A stretch of DNA of 64,000 nucleotides from Phycobacter azelaicus (GTDB taxonomy: Bacteria; Pseudomonadota; Alphaproteobacteria; Rhodobacterales; Rhodobacteraceae). The position numbers and the translations under genes are program-made. Below the pieces are notes generated by a model. The model was given only the letters and a program-made list of their open reading frames with translations. It did no database searches and was not told the DNA's origin. Where the stretch lies: positions 1,688,001-1,752,000 of the forward strand of contig NZ_WKFH01000003.1 in the NCBI RefSeq assembly GCF_014884385.1, written 5' to 3'. This document shows, piece by piece, positions 24,527 to 35,316 of the stretch. Every line of letters begins with the position of its first letter. Position 1 is the first letter of the stretch.

Positions 24527-25393
24527 ATGACCCCAAACCAGACTGGCGCCCTGTTGATGATGGGCAGCATGGCGGCTTTCACCTTTAATGACACGCTGGT
24601 CAAAATGGTGGGTGCGGATCTGCCGCTATCGCAGATCCTTGTCATTCGCGGCGGGTTGGCGACGGTGTTGATTTTTCTGCTGGCGCGGTATCTGGGCAGC
24701 CTGCATTTGAACCTTCCGCCGCGCGATTGGATGCTGGTCTTGGGCCGTTGCCTGTCAGAGGCGGGTGCGACCTTTCTGTTTCTCAGCGCGCTGATGCGGA
24801 TGCCGCTGGCGAATGTGACGGCAGTCTTGCAGATGCTGCCGCTGACCGTCACCCTGGGGGCGGCACTGTTTTTCCGCGAAAGCATTGGCTGGCGGCGCAT
24901 GGCGGCGATCCTGGCGGGTTTTGTCGGTATGCTCCTGATCGTACGGCCAGGCCCGGCAGGGTTTGATAGTGCGTCCCTCTATGCCTTGGGCGCCGTGGGC
25001 TGTGTGACCGCGCGGGATCTGTTCACCCGGAAAATGTCGGCAGCGGTACCCTCGATGACCGTAACCTTGATGGCCTCGCTGACGGTCTTTTGCTTCGGGC
25101 TGGTCTATAGCACTCAGCAGGACTGGCAGCCGATTGAGGCCTGGCATCTTGGCATGTTGTTGGGTGCGGCCTGTTTTATCTTTGGCGGCTATTTGTTTTC
25201 GGTAATGACCATGCGCGTCGGCGATGTCGCCGTGGTGTCCCCGTTCCGATACAGCGGATTGTTGTGGGCCTTGCTGCTGGGCTGGCTGGTCTTTGGCGAT
25301 TGGCCTAGCGGGTTGACCCTGATCGGTGCGGTCATCGTTGTGGCGGCAGGCCTATTCACTCTTTACCGGGAGCGGCAGCAGGCCGGGGCATGA
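24527..25393 (+). CDS. EamA/RhaT-family (DMT superfamily) transporter
   Basis: The 288-residue protein has about ten hydrophobic spans arranged as two EamA repeats, with the short charged C-terminus typical of drug/metabolite exporters in the inner membrane. Conserved features include the first-helix segment FTFNDTLVKM and a GFVGMLLIVRPG block at the end of the first repeat. The substrate cannot be inferred. Its 3' end overlaps the convergent glycosyltransferase-like gene by 42 bases. Confidence 0.88.
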   Translation: MTPNQTGALLMMGSMAAFTFNDTLVKMVGADLPLSQILVIRGGLATVLIFLLARYLGSLHLNLPPRDWMLVLGRCLSEAGATFLFLSALMRMPLANVTAVLQMLPLTVTLGAALFFRESIGWRRMAAILAGFVGMLLIVRPGPAGFDSASLYALGAVGCVTARDLFTRKMSAAVPSMTVTLMASLTVFCFGLVYSTQQDWQPIEAWHLGMLLGAACFIFGGYLFSVMTMRVGDVAVVSPFRYSGLLWALLLGWLVFGDWPSGLTLIGAVIVVAAGLFTLYRERQQAGA

Positions 25394-26191
25394 AAAGGCA
25401 CGCGCGACGGCGGCGTTGTCCACATTGAAGGTGCGTTTCAGGTGCTCGGCCTCTTCGGGCGTGACAGGGAAGGGGCGCACTTTCTTGCCGCGCCCTTTCG
25501 AGCGAGAGTCGTTGAATCCGTTGTATCCGCGCATGTACATATCGCCATCGGGAAAGGTGAGGGTCGGGGTCTCCTTCCACAGGATGTGATGGCCCTGATG
25601 CATGATCGTCCGGTCCGAGCCACCCGGCACCACCACGCCAAGAGACAGCGCCGCATAGGCTTCGCGGTCGGGCGCGATCGACAGCCCCTCTGGTCCTGCG
25701 CTGTAGATATAGCCTCGATTGAAGTCGATGGTGGTCAAAGGGTAACTTTGCCAGACGGGGGCCAGATCGCGTGCCGCCTGTTTGAGCCGTTCGATGAAAT
25801 TCACCGCCATGGCATCGTCATCATCAAGCCGAAACTGCAGGCAGGGCGCATTGGGGTTTTCGCGGGCGGTGTTCAATACGCGGATCATCTGACGGCGGTG
25901 GCGTTCGGGAGGCTGAACGGAGATTGCCACATTCGGCAAATCCTCGGTCAAGGCCAGCAATCGTTCGAGATAGGCTTCGGGGAAGCACTCCCCAACCACC
26001 ACATGAAGTTGAAACCCCTGATCTGTCTGCCCAATCACGGACGGCAGGCAGATGGTTTCAAACAGGCGGAAGCGTTCTTCAAGCCGTCCGGGCGCATAGA
26101 GAAAGGCACGGCGCTCTTCGAGGCTGTCGTGCATGATCTTGTAGCCACCAAGCCCGACATAGGAGAAACGGCACAATCCGATGACCTGCAT
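25352..26191 (-). CDS. Putative rhamnosyl transferase family protein (PF11316-like), copy A
   Basis: The 279-residue protein starts MQVIGLCRFSYVGLGGYK and contains a DDDD run at residues 123-126 (FRLDDDDA), which resembles the metal/nucleotide-sugar-binding acidic motif of GT-A glycosyltransferases. It matches the pattern of the putative rhamnosyl transferase family PF11316; the name reflects weak functional evidence. It is a paralogue of the next gene upstream, sharing start, DDDD block and a C-terminal GYNGFNDSR / GYNDSR block. No signal peptide is present, so it is probably cytoplasmic. Confidence 0.78.
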   Translation of the reverse strand: MQVIGLCRFSYVGLGGYKIMHDSLEERRAFLYAPGRLEERFRLFETICLPSVIGQTDQGFQLHVVVGECFPEAYLERLLALTEDLPNVAISVQPPERHRRQMIRVLNTARENPNAPCLQFRLDDDDAMAVNFIERLKQAARDLAPVWQSYPLTTIDFNRGYIYSAGPEGLSIAPDREAYAALSLGVVVPGGSDRTIMHQGHHILWKETPTLTFPDGDMYMRGYNGFNDSRSKGRGKKVRPFPVTPEEAEHLKRTFNVDNAAVARAFSCPGLLPLPVKSE

Positions 26192-26223
26192 GGCGGATCC
26201 TTTTCTTGCTCGTAGGGCAGGGC

Positions 26224-27030
26224 CTATCCGGCACCAAAGACGCGGCGCACATGGTCCTGCCGGATGGCAAAGCGGGCCTCGAATTCTCCGATCTGTTCAA
26301 GCGTCAGCGGTGTCACCGGCACGGGTTTCACCGGCTTCTGACGGGAATCGTTATAGCCGTTGTGGGTGCGCACGAACATCGGCTGATCGCTGATCGTCAC
26401 GGTGGGCATGAAGCGCAGGATCTTTTCATGGGCAAAGTTCATGATCGTGAGGTTGCAGCCCCCCTGTACATACATGCCGAGCGAGGCCACGTAATAGGGA
26501 CGGTGGATTTCAGTCGCGGCAATCCCTTCGGCGCCGACTTCGGCCACATAGCCCTGGTTGAAGTCCACGGCGACGGTCCTGTTCCTTTCGATCAGGCCCG
26601 GGCAGTCCCCAACCGTTTGCCGTAGGCGTTCGATGAAATCCACGGAAACCGCGTCATCGTCGTCATGGCGGAACTGCAGGCAGGGCGCGGCAGGATCTCG
26701 GCGGGCCTTGTTCAGGATCTCTTTCATCACTTGCCGCTGTTTGCGGGGGGGCTCGCTGTGGATGCGCACCTGGGGCATGCCCGCAGTGATATCGTGTAGC
26801 CGGTTGCGGTGGTGTTTTGGCAGACTGTCGCCAATGACGATGATCAGCTCGAAATCCTGATCCGTCTGTTCGCGCAGGCAGGGCAGGGCGACGGTTTCCA
26901 TCAACTGGAACCGCTCTTCCAGACGCTGCTCTCCGTAGAGATACGCGATCCGCTGTTCGAGACTGTCATGCTCGACCTGGAAGCCGCCGATCGCTGGGTA
27001 GGAAAAGCGGCAAAGGCCGATGACTTGCAT
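26224..27030 (-). CDS. Putative rhamnosyl transferase family protein (PF11316-like), copy B
   Basis: This is a tandem paralogue of the downstream gene. The protein starts MQVIGLCRFSYPAIGGFQ at 27030 (an upstream in-frame ATG at 27054 adds eight residues), shares the FRHDDDDAVSVDF motif and ends with the THNGYNDSRQKP block. Only 32 bases separate the two genes, so they form an operon transcribed away from rpsL. They most likely modify the same polysaccharide or glycolipid; the donor sugar is unproven. Confidence 0.78.
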   Translation of the reverse strand: MQVIGLCRFSYPAIGGFQVEHDSLEQRIAYLYGEQRLEERFQLMETVALPCLREQTDQDFELIIVIGDSLPKHHRNRLHDITAGMPQVRIHSEPPRKQRQVMKEILNKARRDPAAPCLQFRHDDDDAVSVDFIERLRQTVGDCPGLIERNRTVAVDFNQGYVAEVGAEGIAATEIHRPYYVASLGMYVQGGCNLTIMNFAHEKILRFMPTVTISDQPMFVRTHNGYNDSRQKPVKPVPVTPLTLEQIGEFEARFAIRQDHVRRVFGAG

Positions 27031-27054
27031 GATTGAGGCGTCCTGATTATCCAT

Positions 27055-27443
27055 TGCGCGTCTGGACTATGCATGGCGCCCGGTCGCCGGGCAAGAACAG
27101 TGTTCCCTGCGGTTGTGGGCGGCCCTCTGTCGCTCCACCCCGGCAGATACCGGCGCGGTGCAGCGCGAAAGGGCCTGCTGTAGTTGACAACTCCTGCGAC
27201 TCCCCATATACGCGCGCTTATCCGGCATCCGGGGGCCGCCCCTAAAGCCGATATCACTATTGTAGTGGATCAAGGTTCGGGCACTTTTATCACCCGGATC
27301 CTCTGTAGACCCACCGCGTCGTTCACCTCGGAATGGGAACGAATGCGGTTTTTGCGCTTGCGGACGCGTAAGTGCCGGAAATATGAGCCGCACGCTTTAT
27401 CGCGTGCATGACATGACAGTTGCGAAACGGGGAATAGACCGGA
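27055..27443 (+). promoter_or_regulatory. str operon promoter and leader region
   Basis: The gap before rpsL holds a near-consensus promoter and a leader of about 225 bases. Leader structures visible by eye are ATCACTA-TTG-TAGTGGAT within 27253-27272 and a bulged stem joining GGTTCGGG with CCCGGATCC around 27273-27301. No coding frame of convincing quality lies here. Confidence 0.5.
27184..27212 (+). promoter_or_regulatory. Predicted promoter of the str operon (rpsL-rpsG-fusA-tuf)
   Basis: TTGACA (27184-27189), a perfect -35 box, lies 17 bases before TATACG (27207-27212) and is followed by CGCGC, a GC-rich discriminator typical of stringently controlled promoters. This is the strongest promoter I can see in the window. 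Confidence 0.72.
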
Positions 27444-27815
27444 ATGCCAACGATTCAACAGCTGATCCGCAAGCCGCGGCAGCCGAAAGTAAAACGCTCC
27501 AAGTCCATGCATCTGGAGCAGTGCCCCCAGAAACGTGGCGTATGTACCCGCGTTTACACCACCACGCCGAAGAAACCGAACTCCGCTATGCGGAAGGTTG
27601 CGAAGGTCCGCCTGACCAACGGTTTCGAAGTGATTTCCTACATCCCGGGTGAAAGCCACAACCTTCAGGAACACTCCGTGGTTCTGATCCGCGGCGGTCG
27701 TGTAAAAGACCTTCCCGGTGTGCGTTACCACATCCTTCGCGGTGTTCTGGATACCCAGGGCGTCAAAGACCGTAAGCAGCGCCGCTCCAAGTATGGCGCG
27801 AAGCGTCCTAAGTAA
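27444..27815 (+). CDS. rpsL: 30S ribosomal protein S12
   Basis: S12 sits at the decoding centre and controls accuracy. The 123-residue protein has [15 protein letters not shown] with Lys43 and Lys44 intact, and [13 protein letters not shown] with the Asp (residue 89) that is often methylthiolated. No known streptomycin-resistance substitution is present. It is the first gene of the str operon, 18 bases ahead of rpsG. Confidence 0.99.
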   Translation: MPTIQQLIRKPRQPKVKRSKSMHLEQCPQKRGVCTRVYTTTPKKPNSAMRKVAKVRLTNGFEVISYIPGESHNLQEHSVVLIRGGRVKDLPGVRYHILRGVLDTQGVKDRKQRRSKYGAKRPK

Positions 27816-27827
27816 GAAGAAGGATAA

Positions 27828-28304
<477 letters not shown>

Positions 28305-28325
28305 ACCCTTCAGAGGCTACACACC

Positions 28326-30443
28326 ATGGCACGCGAATATCCGCTCGAACTATACCGTAACTTCGGTATCATGGCGCACATCGACGCAGGTAAGACCACC
28401 TGCTCGGAGCGTATCCTGTTTTACACCGGCAAATCCCACAACATCGGTGAGGTGCACGATGGTGCAGCCACCATGGACTGGATGGAGCAGGAGCAGGAAC
28501 GCGGCATCACCATCACCTCGGCTGCGACCACCACCTTCTGGGAACGCACCGAAGATGGTCAGACCGCCGATACCCCCAAGCACCGCCTGAACATCATCGA
28601 CACCCCCGGCCACGTTGACTTCACCATCGAAGTTGAGCGTTCGCTGGCGGTTCTCGACGGTGCAGTCTGTGTTCTGGACGCCAACGCCGGCGTTGAACCC
28701 CAGACCGAAACAGTGTGGCGTCAGGCTGACCGCTACAAGGTTCCGCGGATGGTGTTCGTGAACAAGATGGACAAGATCGGCGCCGACTTCTTCAACTGCG
28801 TTCGCATGATCGAAGACCGCACCGGCGCCCGCGCGGTTCCGGTTGGTATTCCGATCGGTGCGGAATCCGAATTGGAAGGCCTGATCGACCTGGTCACCAT
28901 GAAGGAATGGCTGTGGCAGGGCGAAGACCTTGGTGCGTCCTGGATCCAGACCGAGATCCGTGACGAGCTGAAGGACATGGCCGAAGAATGGCGCGGCAAG
29001 ATGGTCGAAGCGGCCGTCGAGCAAGACGACGACGCCATGATGGAATACCTGGAAGGCAACGAGCCCGACGTTCCGACACTGCGCAAACTGCTGCGCAAGG
29101 GTACTCTGGCGCTGGACTTCGTTCCGGTTCTGGGTGGCTCCGCGTTCAAGAACAAAGGTGTTCAGCCCCTGCTCAACGCTGTGATCGACTACCTGCCCAG
29201 CCCGCTGGACGTTGTTGATTACATGGGCTTCAAGCCGGGCGACGAAACCGAAGAGCGTAACATCGCCCGCCGCGCGGACGACGACATGGCGTTCTCGGGC
29301 CTGGCGTTCAAGATCATGAACGACCCCTTTGTTGGCTCCTTGACCTTCACCCGGATCTACTCTGGTGTGATCAACAAGGGCGACAGCATTCTCAACTCGA
29401 CCAAGGGCAAGAAAGAGCGCGTCGGTCGTATGATGATGATGCACTCCAACAACCGGGAAGAGATCGAAGAAGCATTTGCGGGCGACATCATCGCGCTGGC
29501 GGGTCTGAAAGACACCACCACCGGTGACACTCTGTGCGACGCGAAAGAACCCGTCGTTCTTGAAACCATGACCTTCCCCGACCCGGTGATCGAGATCGCG
29601 GTTGAGCCCAAAACCAAGGGCGACCAGGAGAAGATGTCCCAGGGTCTGGCCCGTCTGGCCGCCGAAGATCCGTCCTTCCGTGTCGAAACCGACCTCGAGT
29701 CCGGTCAGACCATCATGAAGGGCATGGGCGAACTTCACCTGGACATCCTGGTGGACCGTCTCAAGCGCGAATTCAAAGTGGAAGCCAATATTGGCGCGCC
29801 GCAGGTGGCTTATCGCGAGACCATCGGTCACGAGGTCGAGCACACCTACACCCACAAGAAACAGTCGGGTGGTTCGGGTCAGTTCGCCGAGGTGAAGATG
29901 ATCATCTCGCCGACCGAAGCCGGCGAAGGCTACTCCTTTGAATCCCGCATCGTTGGTGGTGCTGTTCCGAAGGAATACATCCCTGGTGTGGAAAAAGGCA
30001 TCCAGTCCGTCATGGACAGCGGACCTCTGGCAGGCTTCCCTGTGATCGACTTCAAGGTTGCCCTGATCGACGGTAAGTTCCACGATGTTGACTCCAGCGT
30101 TCTGGCCTTTGAAATCGCAGCACGTATGTGCATGCGCGAAGGCATGAAGAAAGCTGGCGCCAAACTGCTGGAGCCGATCATGAAGGTCGAAGTGATCACC
30201 CCGGAAGAGTACACCGGCGGTATCATCGGCGACCTCACCTCCCGTCGTGGTCAGGTGTCCGGCCAGGAGCCGCGCGGCAACGCGATTGCGATCGACGCAC
30301 TCGTGCCGCTGGCGAACATGTTCGGCTACATCAACACCCTGCGTTCGATGTCCTCGGGCCGTGCCCAGTTCACCATGCAGTTCGATCACTACGATCCGGT
30401 TCCGCAGAACATCTCGGAAGAGATCCAGGCGAAATACGCGTAA
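28326..30443 (+). CDS. fusA: Elongation factor G
   Basis: EF-G is the GTPase that drives translocation and, with RRF, ribosome recycling. The 705-residue protein has the P-loop AHIDAGKTT (about 17-25), DTPGHVDF (about 92-99) and NKMDK (about 146), then domains II-V ending with the [15 protein letters not shown] region. It is the single housekeeping EF-G visible here, between rpsG and tuf. Confidence 0.99.
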   Translation: MAREYPLELYRNFGIMAHIDAGKTTCSERILFYTGKSHNIGEVHDGAATMDWMEQEQERGITITSAATTTFWERTEDGQTADTPKHRLNIIDTPGHVDFTIEVERSLAVLDGAVCVLDANAGVEPQTETVWRQADRYKVPRMVFVNKMDKIGADFFNCVRMIEDRTGARAVPVGIPIGAESELEGLIDLVTMKEWLWQGEDLGASWIQTEIRDELKDMAEEWRGKMVEAAVEQDDDAMMEYLEGNEPDVPTLRKLLRKGTLALDFVPVLGGSAFKNKGVQPLLNAVIDYLPSPLDVVDYMGFKPGDETEERNIARRADDDMAFSGLAFKIMNDPFVGSLTFTRIYSGVINKGDSILNSTKGKKERVGRMMMMHSNNREEIEEAFAGDIIALAGLKDTTTGDTLCDAKEPVVLETMTFPDPVIEIAVEPKTKGDQEKMSQGLARLAAEDPSFRVETDLESGQTIMKGMGELHLDILVDRLKREFKVEANIGAPQVAYRETIGHEVEHTYTHKKQSGGSGQFAEVKMIISPTEAGEGYSFESRIVGGAVPKEYIPGVEKGIQSVMDSGPLAGFPVIDFKVALIDGKFHDVDSSVLAFEIAARMCMREGMKKAGAKLLEPIMKVEVITPEEYTGGIIGDLTSRRGQVSGQEPRGNAIAIDALVPLANMFGYINTLRSMSSGRAQFTMQFDHYDPVPQNISEEIQAKYA

Positions 30444-30458
30444 GCGTCATGACATTGG

Positions 30459-30483
30459 AAGGTTCGCGGCCCGCGCGGACCTT
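30459..30483 (+). promoter_or_regulatory. Hairpin in the fusA-tuf spacer
   Basis: AAGGTTCGCG (30459-30468) pairs with CGCGGACCTT (30474-30483) around a GCCCG loop, with outer bases extending the pairing. No T-run follows, so an mRNA processing or stability role is more likely than termination. Confidence 0.45.
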
Positions 30484-30506
30484 CTTCCAACAAAAAGGAG
30501 GCCATC

Positions 30507-31682
<1,176 letters not shown>

Positions 31683-31707
31683 TTCGCACTTGCGAATGAT
31701 CAAACGG

Positions 31708-31738
31708 AAAGGGCGCCTCCGCGGCGCCCTTTTTGTTT
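31708..31738 (+). terminator. Intrinsic terminator of the str operon
   Basis: AAAGGGCGCC pairs with GGCGCCCTTT around TCCGC, followed by further T residues. Confidence 0.92.
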
Positions 31739-31784
31739 GAGTGCGATGATCCCGAGGCGCACCATCAGGACTGCGTCGAAATAG

Positions 31785-31810
31785 AAAGGGCCTCCCAAGG
31801 GAGGTCTTTT
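31785..31810 (+). terminator. Second, imperfect terminator after tuf copy 2
   Basis: AAAGGGCCTCCC can pair imperfectly with GGGAGGTCTTTT across a two-base loop. The flank AAATAGAAAGGGCCTCC matches the tuf copy 1 terminator region, so this looks like a decayed relative of it. Confidence 0.55.
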
Positions 31811-32055
31811 GTCGTTTGGACGTCTGAATGAGTGTTTTTTTGGGGGCGCGAAATCTGGCCAGCCATGGCCGATAGCGCGCACAAATTCGGCATCAGTGCT
31901 CTTCGAGCCGATAGGCGTGTAGGGACCGAGGCATGCAATGGCGATTTCGCCTGGCAACGGGTGAAAGCGTGTTTCCTACAAGAGGCTCTTGCACTACGGT
32001 CTATTTCGATTTGTGTCCGAAGGCATTGTTTGGGGCTATGGGATTGGGTTTTTTG

Positions 32056-32955
32056 ATGATTGCGAGGGCTTCGCGAATTGGAAACACGTTGAACTCTGAT
32101 CGGCTGGTTCTCTACGACGGGCTAAAATGTATCGCTGCGCTTGGTGTCGTAATGTTTCATGCGAACGCCGCCTACAAGGGCGCTTGGTACTCCGGGATGT
32201 TCGTGTTTCTGTTCTTTCTTGGCTATCATGCGGCGGGCCGCGAGTTGTCGACAGGTTACACGTGGTCGAGGTTCAAACGCCTTCTCGTGCCGTGGGGTTT
32301 TTGGTGTGCTGTGTATTGGGGGTTGCTGCTTGCAGACGGAAAGGCGCAGTTTCCACCGTCCAATTTCCATTGGGGGGATATCCTAATCGGTCCCATCATC
32401 CACCTTTGGTTCTTGCCATTTGCGTTTCTGGTCTGTGTTGCACTTGCAGGCATGAGTAGCTTCGGCCGTAGTGGACTTTGGTGGTCGCTTGGCTCAATTC
32501 CACTTGTATTCGCGGTTTCGGCCGGGTTTCATTCCGCGCTGCAGTTGCCAAGCCCAATTGCGCAGTGGGTGGTTTCTATTCCTGTATGTTGGACCGGGTT
32601 TGTCGCGGCCACAAGGAGAGACCACACAAGTATTGCCTTGCTTATCGCAGGCATCTCTGCGCTGATCTGTTTCGCTTTTGGCATCGGAAGCGGTTCGCTG
32701 CAGGCTTTGATTGCGCTGCCGCTGTGCTTGTTGGCATTGTCAGTGCGATTGCCGAAATCTGATGCTATGGCAAGTTTTGGCGACCTCGCCTTGGGTGTGT
32801 ACTTACTCCACCCTGCAGTTCTGGCTGCAATCAGCTCATTTGCTCTTCTGCCGCACTCAGCGCCCAACTGGATTCTTGGGGTTTGCGGTTTTTGTGTTTC
32901 CTTGGCTATGGTCGCGGCGGCCAAAAACGTTCGCCTTTTCAAGGCAGTTATGTAG
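32056..32955 (+). CDS. Acyltransferase 3 (OafA-like) family membrane protein
   Basis: The protein of about 299 residues has many hydrophobic spans and begins with [20 protein letters not shown], the first-helix block of acyltransferase family 3, whose histidine is catalytic. Such inner-membrane enzymes O-acetylate or acylate surface sugars. The start is uncertain: ATGs at 32038 and 32056 and an upstream ATG at 31933 are all open, with no clear ribosome-binding site. It is a little short for the family. Codon use is visibly less GC-rich than in the flanking ribosomal genes, suggesting acquisition. It lies alone between the str and S10 modules; the roughly 245 bases upstream show nothing recognisable. 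Confidence 0.72.
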   Translation: MIARASRIGNTLNSDRLVLYDGLKCIAALGVVMFHANAAYKGAWYSGMFVFLFFLGYHAAGRELSTGYTWSRFKRLLVPWGFWCAVYWGLLLADGKAQFPPSNFHWGDILIGPIIHLWFLPFAFLVCVALAGMSSFGRSGLWWSLGSIPLVFAVSAGFHSALQLPSPIAQWVVSIPVCWTGFVAATRRDHTSIALLIAGISALICFAFGIGSGSLQALIALPLCLLALSVRLPKSDAMASFGDLALGVYLLHPAVLAAISSFALLPHSAPNWILGVCGFCVSLAMVAAAKNVRLFKAVM

Positions 32956-33038
32956 AAGGCGGGACCGGAACGTAGAGCCCAGCGGGCTCCGATCTTCTGT
33001 TTTGGGACCATTGGCCAAATTTGGGCCCGGAGGCCCCC

Positions 33039-33067
33039 TTGCCAAACGACCTCATCGGACGTATACG
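33039..33067 (+). promoter_or_regulatory. Predicted promoter of the S10 module (rpsJ-rplC-rplD-rplW)
   Basis: TTGCCA (33039-33044) and TATACG (33062-33067) are 17 bases apart, followed by GCC. The -10 box is identical to those of the str and rpmC promoters. Confidence 0.65.
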
Positions 33068-33091
33068 GCCCCATCCCGCATGTCGGGAACA

Positions 33092-33111
33092 GGGCGGGGT
33101 GATTCCCGCCC
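33092..33111 (+). promoter_or_regulatory. Hairpin in the S10 leader
   Basis: A perfect 7-bp stem GGGCGGG / CCCGCCC with loop GTGATT is followed by TTTGGG. It starts about 20 bases after the predicted transcription start. In E. coli L4 acts on an S10-leader attenuator; this could be a functional analogue but no L4 site is identifiable. Confidence 0.45.
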
Positions 33112-33184
33112 TTTGGGTTCGATGAGGGTGTGCGGTGGTCGTGGGCCCTCCTCTCAACTCCAACGCCTACAAAAGGCTGACGAA

Positions 33185-33499
33185 ATGCAAAGTCAAAACA
33201 TTCGCATTCGGCTGAAGGCTTTCGATTACCGCGTGCTGGATGCCAGCACCCAGGAAATCGTGAACACTGCAAAGCGCACCGGCGCGCAGGTTCGTGGCCC
33301 GATCCCGCTTCCGAACAAGATCGAGAAATTCACCGTTCTGCGTGGTCCCCACGTGGACAAGAAATCCCGTGACCAGTTCGAGATCCGTACGCACAAGCGT
33401 ATGCTGGATATCGTTGATCCGACCCCCCAGACCGTGGATGCGCTGATGAAGCTCGACCTCGCTGCTGGTGTGGACGTCGAGATCAAGCTGCAGTCGTAA
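33185..33499 (+). CDS. rpsJ: 30S ribosomal protein S10
   Basis: S10 is part of the 30S head and also the NusE partner in transcription antitermination and NusG coupling. The 104-residue protein begins [19 protein letters not shown] and contains [19 protein letters not shown], both typical. The ATG at 33185 is used; the open frame extends far upstream without support. It starts the first of three S10-operon modules. Confidence 0.99.
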   Translation: MQSQNIRIRLKAFDYRVLDASTQEIVNTAKRTGAQVRGPIPLPNKIEKFTVLRGPHVDKKSRDQFEIRTHKRMLDIVDPTPQTVDALMKLDLAAGVDVEIKLQS

Positions 33500-33517
33500 G
33501 ATCGGAGGGTAATGAAT

Positions 33518-34243
33518 ATGCGCTCTGGTATTATCGCAAAGAAAGTCGGCATGACCCGGCTGTTCATGGAAGACGGCAAGCAGATCCCTGTTACCGTTCT
33601 TCACCTGGACGGTCTGCAGGTCGTCTCGCAACGCACCGAAGACAAAGACGGCTACACCGCCGTTCAGCTGGGCGCAGGCTCGGCCAAGGTCAAGCGCGTC
33701 TCCAAGGCGATGCGTGGCCACTTTGCCGCTGCAAAGGTTGAGCCCAAGCGGAAGCTGGTCGAATTCCGCGTCCCCGCGGATGCCCTGATCGAAGTCGGCG
33801 CCGAAATCTCGGCCGAGCACTTTCTGGAAGGTCAGAAAGTGGACGTGACCGGCACCTCGATCGGTAAAGGTTTCGCAGGCGCCATGAAGCGCTGGAACTT
33901 TGGTGGTCTGCGCGCCTCGCACGGTGTGTCGATCTCCCACCGTTCGCACGGTTCCACCGGCCAGTGTCAGGATCCCGGCAAGGTCTTCAAAGGCAAGAAG
34001 ATGGCCGGCCACATGGGTGCTGCCCGCGTGACCACCCAGAACCTCGAAGTCGTGAAAACCGACGCCGAGCGTGGCCTGGTGTTCATCAAAGGCGCCGTGC
34101 CCGGTCCGAAATCCGGTTGGGTAACCGTCAAGGATGCCGTCAAGAAGAAAGCGCCCCAAGGTCTGCCCTTCCCGGCGGCTCTGAAGGCAGCAGCAACCGA
34201 AGCACCGGCGGAAGAAGCGCCCGCGGAAGGTGGTGAAGCATGA
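33518..34243 (+). CDS. rplC: 50S ribosomal protein L3
   Basis: L3 is an early assembly protein near the peptidyl transferase centre. The ATG at 33518 (241 residues, [16 protein letters not shown]) lies 9 bases after GGAGG and is preferred; ATG 33512 adds two residues and is only 3 bases from that site. The central loop has the [18 protein letters not shown] segment with the Gln often methylated in this family. It ends with an acidic, alanine-rich tail ([14 protein letters not shown]) and overlaps rplD by ATGA. Confidence 0.98.
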   Translation: MRSGIIAKKVGMTRLFMEDGKQIPVTVLHLDGLQVVSQRTEDKDGYTAVQLGAGSAKVKRVSKAMRGHFAAAKVEPKRKLVEFRVPADALIEVGAEISAEHFLEGQKVDVTGTSIGKGFAGAMKRWNFGGLRASHGVSISHRSHGSTGQCQDPGKVFKGKKMAGHMGAARVTTQNLEVVKTDAERGLVFIKGAVPGPKSGWVTVKDAVKKKAPQGLPFPAALKAAATEAPAEEAPAEGGEA

Positions 34244-34857
34244 AACTTGATGTGATCAAACTCGACGGCGGCAAGGCAGGCGATATCGAACTGTCCGAAG
34301 ACCTGTTCGGTCTGGAGCCGCGTGCGGACATCCTGCACCGTGTGGTCCGCTGGCAGCGCAACAACGCGCAGGCCGGTACCCACAAGGTCAAGACCCGCTC
34401 GGAGACCTCCTACTCGACGAAGAAGATCTACCGCCAGAAGGGCACCGGTGGCGCACGCCATGGTGACCGCAACGCGCCGATCTTCCGCAAGGGTGGTATC
34501 TACAAGGGCCCGACCCCGCGCAGCCACGGCCACGAGCTGACCAAGAAGTTCCGCAAGCTGGGCCTGCGCCACGCGCTGTCCGCCAAGGCGAAAGCGGGTG
34601 AACTGGTCGTGATCGAGGACGCAACCGCAGAAGGCAAGACCGCTGCTCTGGCCAAACAGGTGAAGAACCTGGGCTGGAAGCGTGCGCTGGTCATCGACGG
34701 TGCCTCGGTGAACGAGGGTTTCCTCAAAGCATCGCGCAACATCGAAGGTCTGGATATCCTGCCGACGATGGGTGCAAACGTCTATGACATCCTCAAGCGT
34801 GACACCCTGGTGATCACCAAGGCGGGTGTCGAAGCACTGGAGGCTCGACTGAAATGA
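34240..34857 (+). CDS. rplD: 50S ribosomal protein L4
   Basis: L4 lines the peptide exit tunnel and in E. coli represses the S10 operon. The 205-residue protein has the tunnel-loop segment [20 protein letters not shown] with the macrolide-relevant KGTGGARHG intact. It overlaps both neighbours by four bases, indicating translational coupling of rplC, rplD and rplW. Confidence 0.98.
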   Translation: MKLDVIKLDGGKAGDIELSEDLFGLEPRADILHRVVRWQRNNAQAGTHKVKTRSETSYSTKKIYRQKGTGGARHGDRNAPIFRKGGIYKGPTPRSHGHELTKKFRKLGLRHALSAKAKAGELVVIEDATAEGKTAALAKQVKNLGWKRALVIDGASVNEGFLKASRNIEGLDILPTMGANVYDILKRDTLVITKAGVEALEARLK

Positions 34858-35150
34858 GCGCGAAGGCAGAACACTACGACGTGATCCGCAAGCCGATCAT
34901 CACCGAGAAATCCACCATGGCATCGGAAGCCGGTGCAGTGGTTTTCGAAGTGGCGATCGACAGCAACAAGCCCCAGATCAAAGAGGCCGTCGAGGCGCTC
35001 TTTGGTGTGAAGGTCAAAGCGGTCAACACCACCATCACCAAGGGCAAGGTCAAGCGTTTCCGCGGCCAGATCGGCCGTCGCAAGGACGTCAAGAAAGCCT
35101 ATGTGACCCTGGAAGAAGGCAACACCATCGACGTGTCCACCGGACTCTGA
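34854..35150 (+). CDS. rplW: 50S ribosomal protein L23
   Basis: L23 forms the docking site for trigger factor and SRP at the exit tunnel. The 98-residue protein has [11 protein letters not shown] near the start and the [21 protein letters not shown] segment. It overlaps rplD by four bases. Unusually it is the last gene of its module: a terminator follows at once and rplB is 1.27 kb away. Confidence 0.98.
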   Translation: MSAKAEHYDVIRKPIITEKSTMASEAGAVVFEVAIDSNKPQIKEAVEALFGVKVKAVNTTITKGKVKRFRGQIGRRKDVKKAYVTLEEGNTIDVSTGL

Positions 35151-35174
35151 GATCTGTTTCTTTCAAGAAGATCG

Positions 35175-35205
35175 AAGGCCCTCGCGAAAGCGGGGGCCTT
35201 TCTTT
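35175..35205 (+). terminator. Intrinsic terminator after rplW, inside the S10 cluster
   Basis: AAGGCCCTCGC pairs with GCGGGGGCCTT (one G-U) around a GAAA tetraloop and is followed by TCTTTGTTTT. Confidence 0.9.
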
Positions 35206-35316
35206 GTTTTGACACTGTGAAATAGTGGCAGCCTTTGGAGTATGTGATAATACTAGATCTTAACAAAATTACTCTAACTCTACCGATTTCTTAATCATGC
35301 TTTGGGGGAGCGCAGA

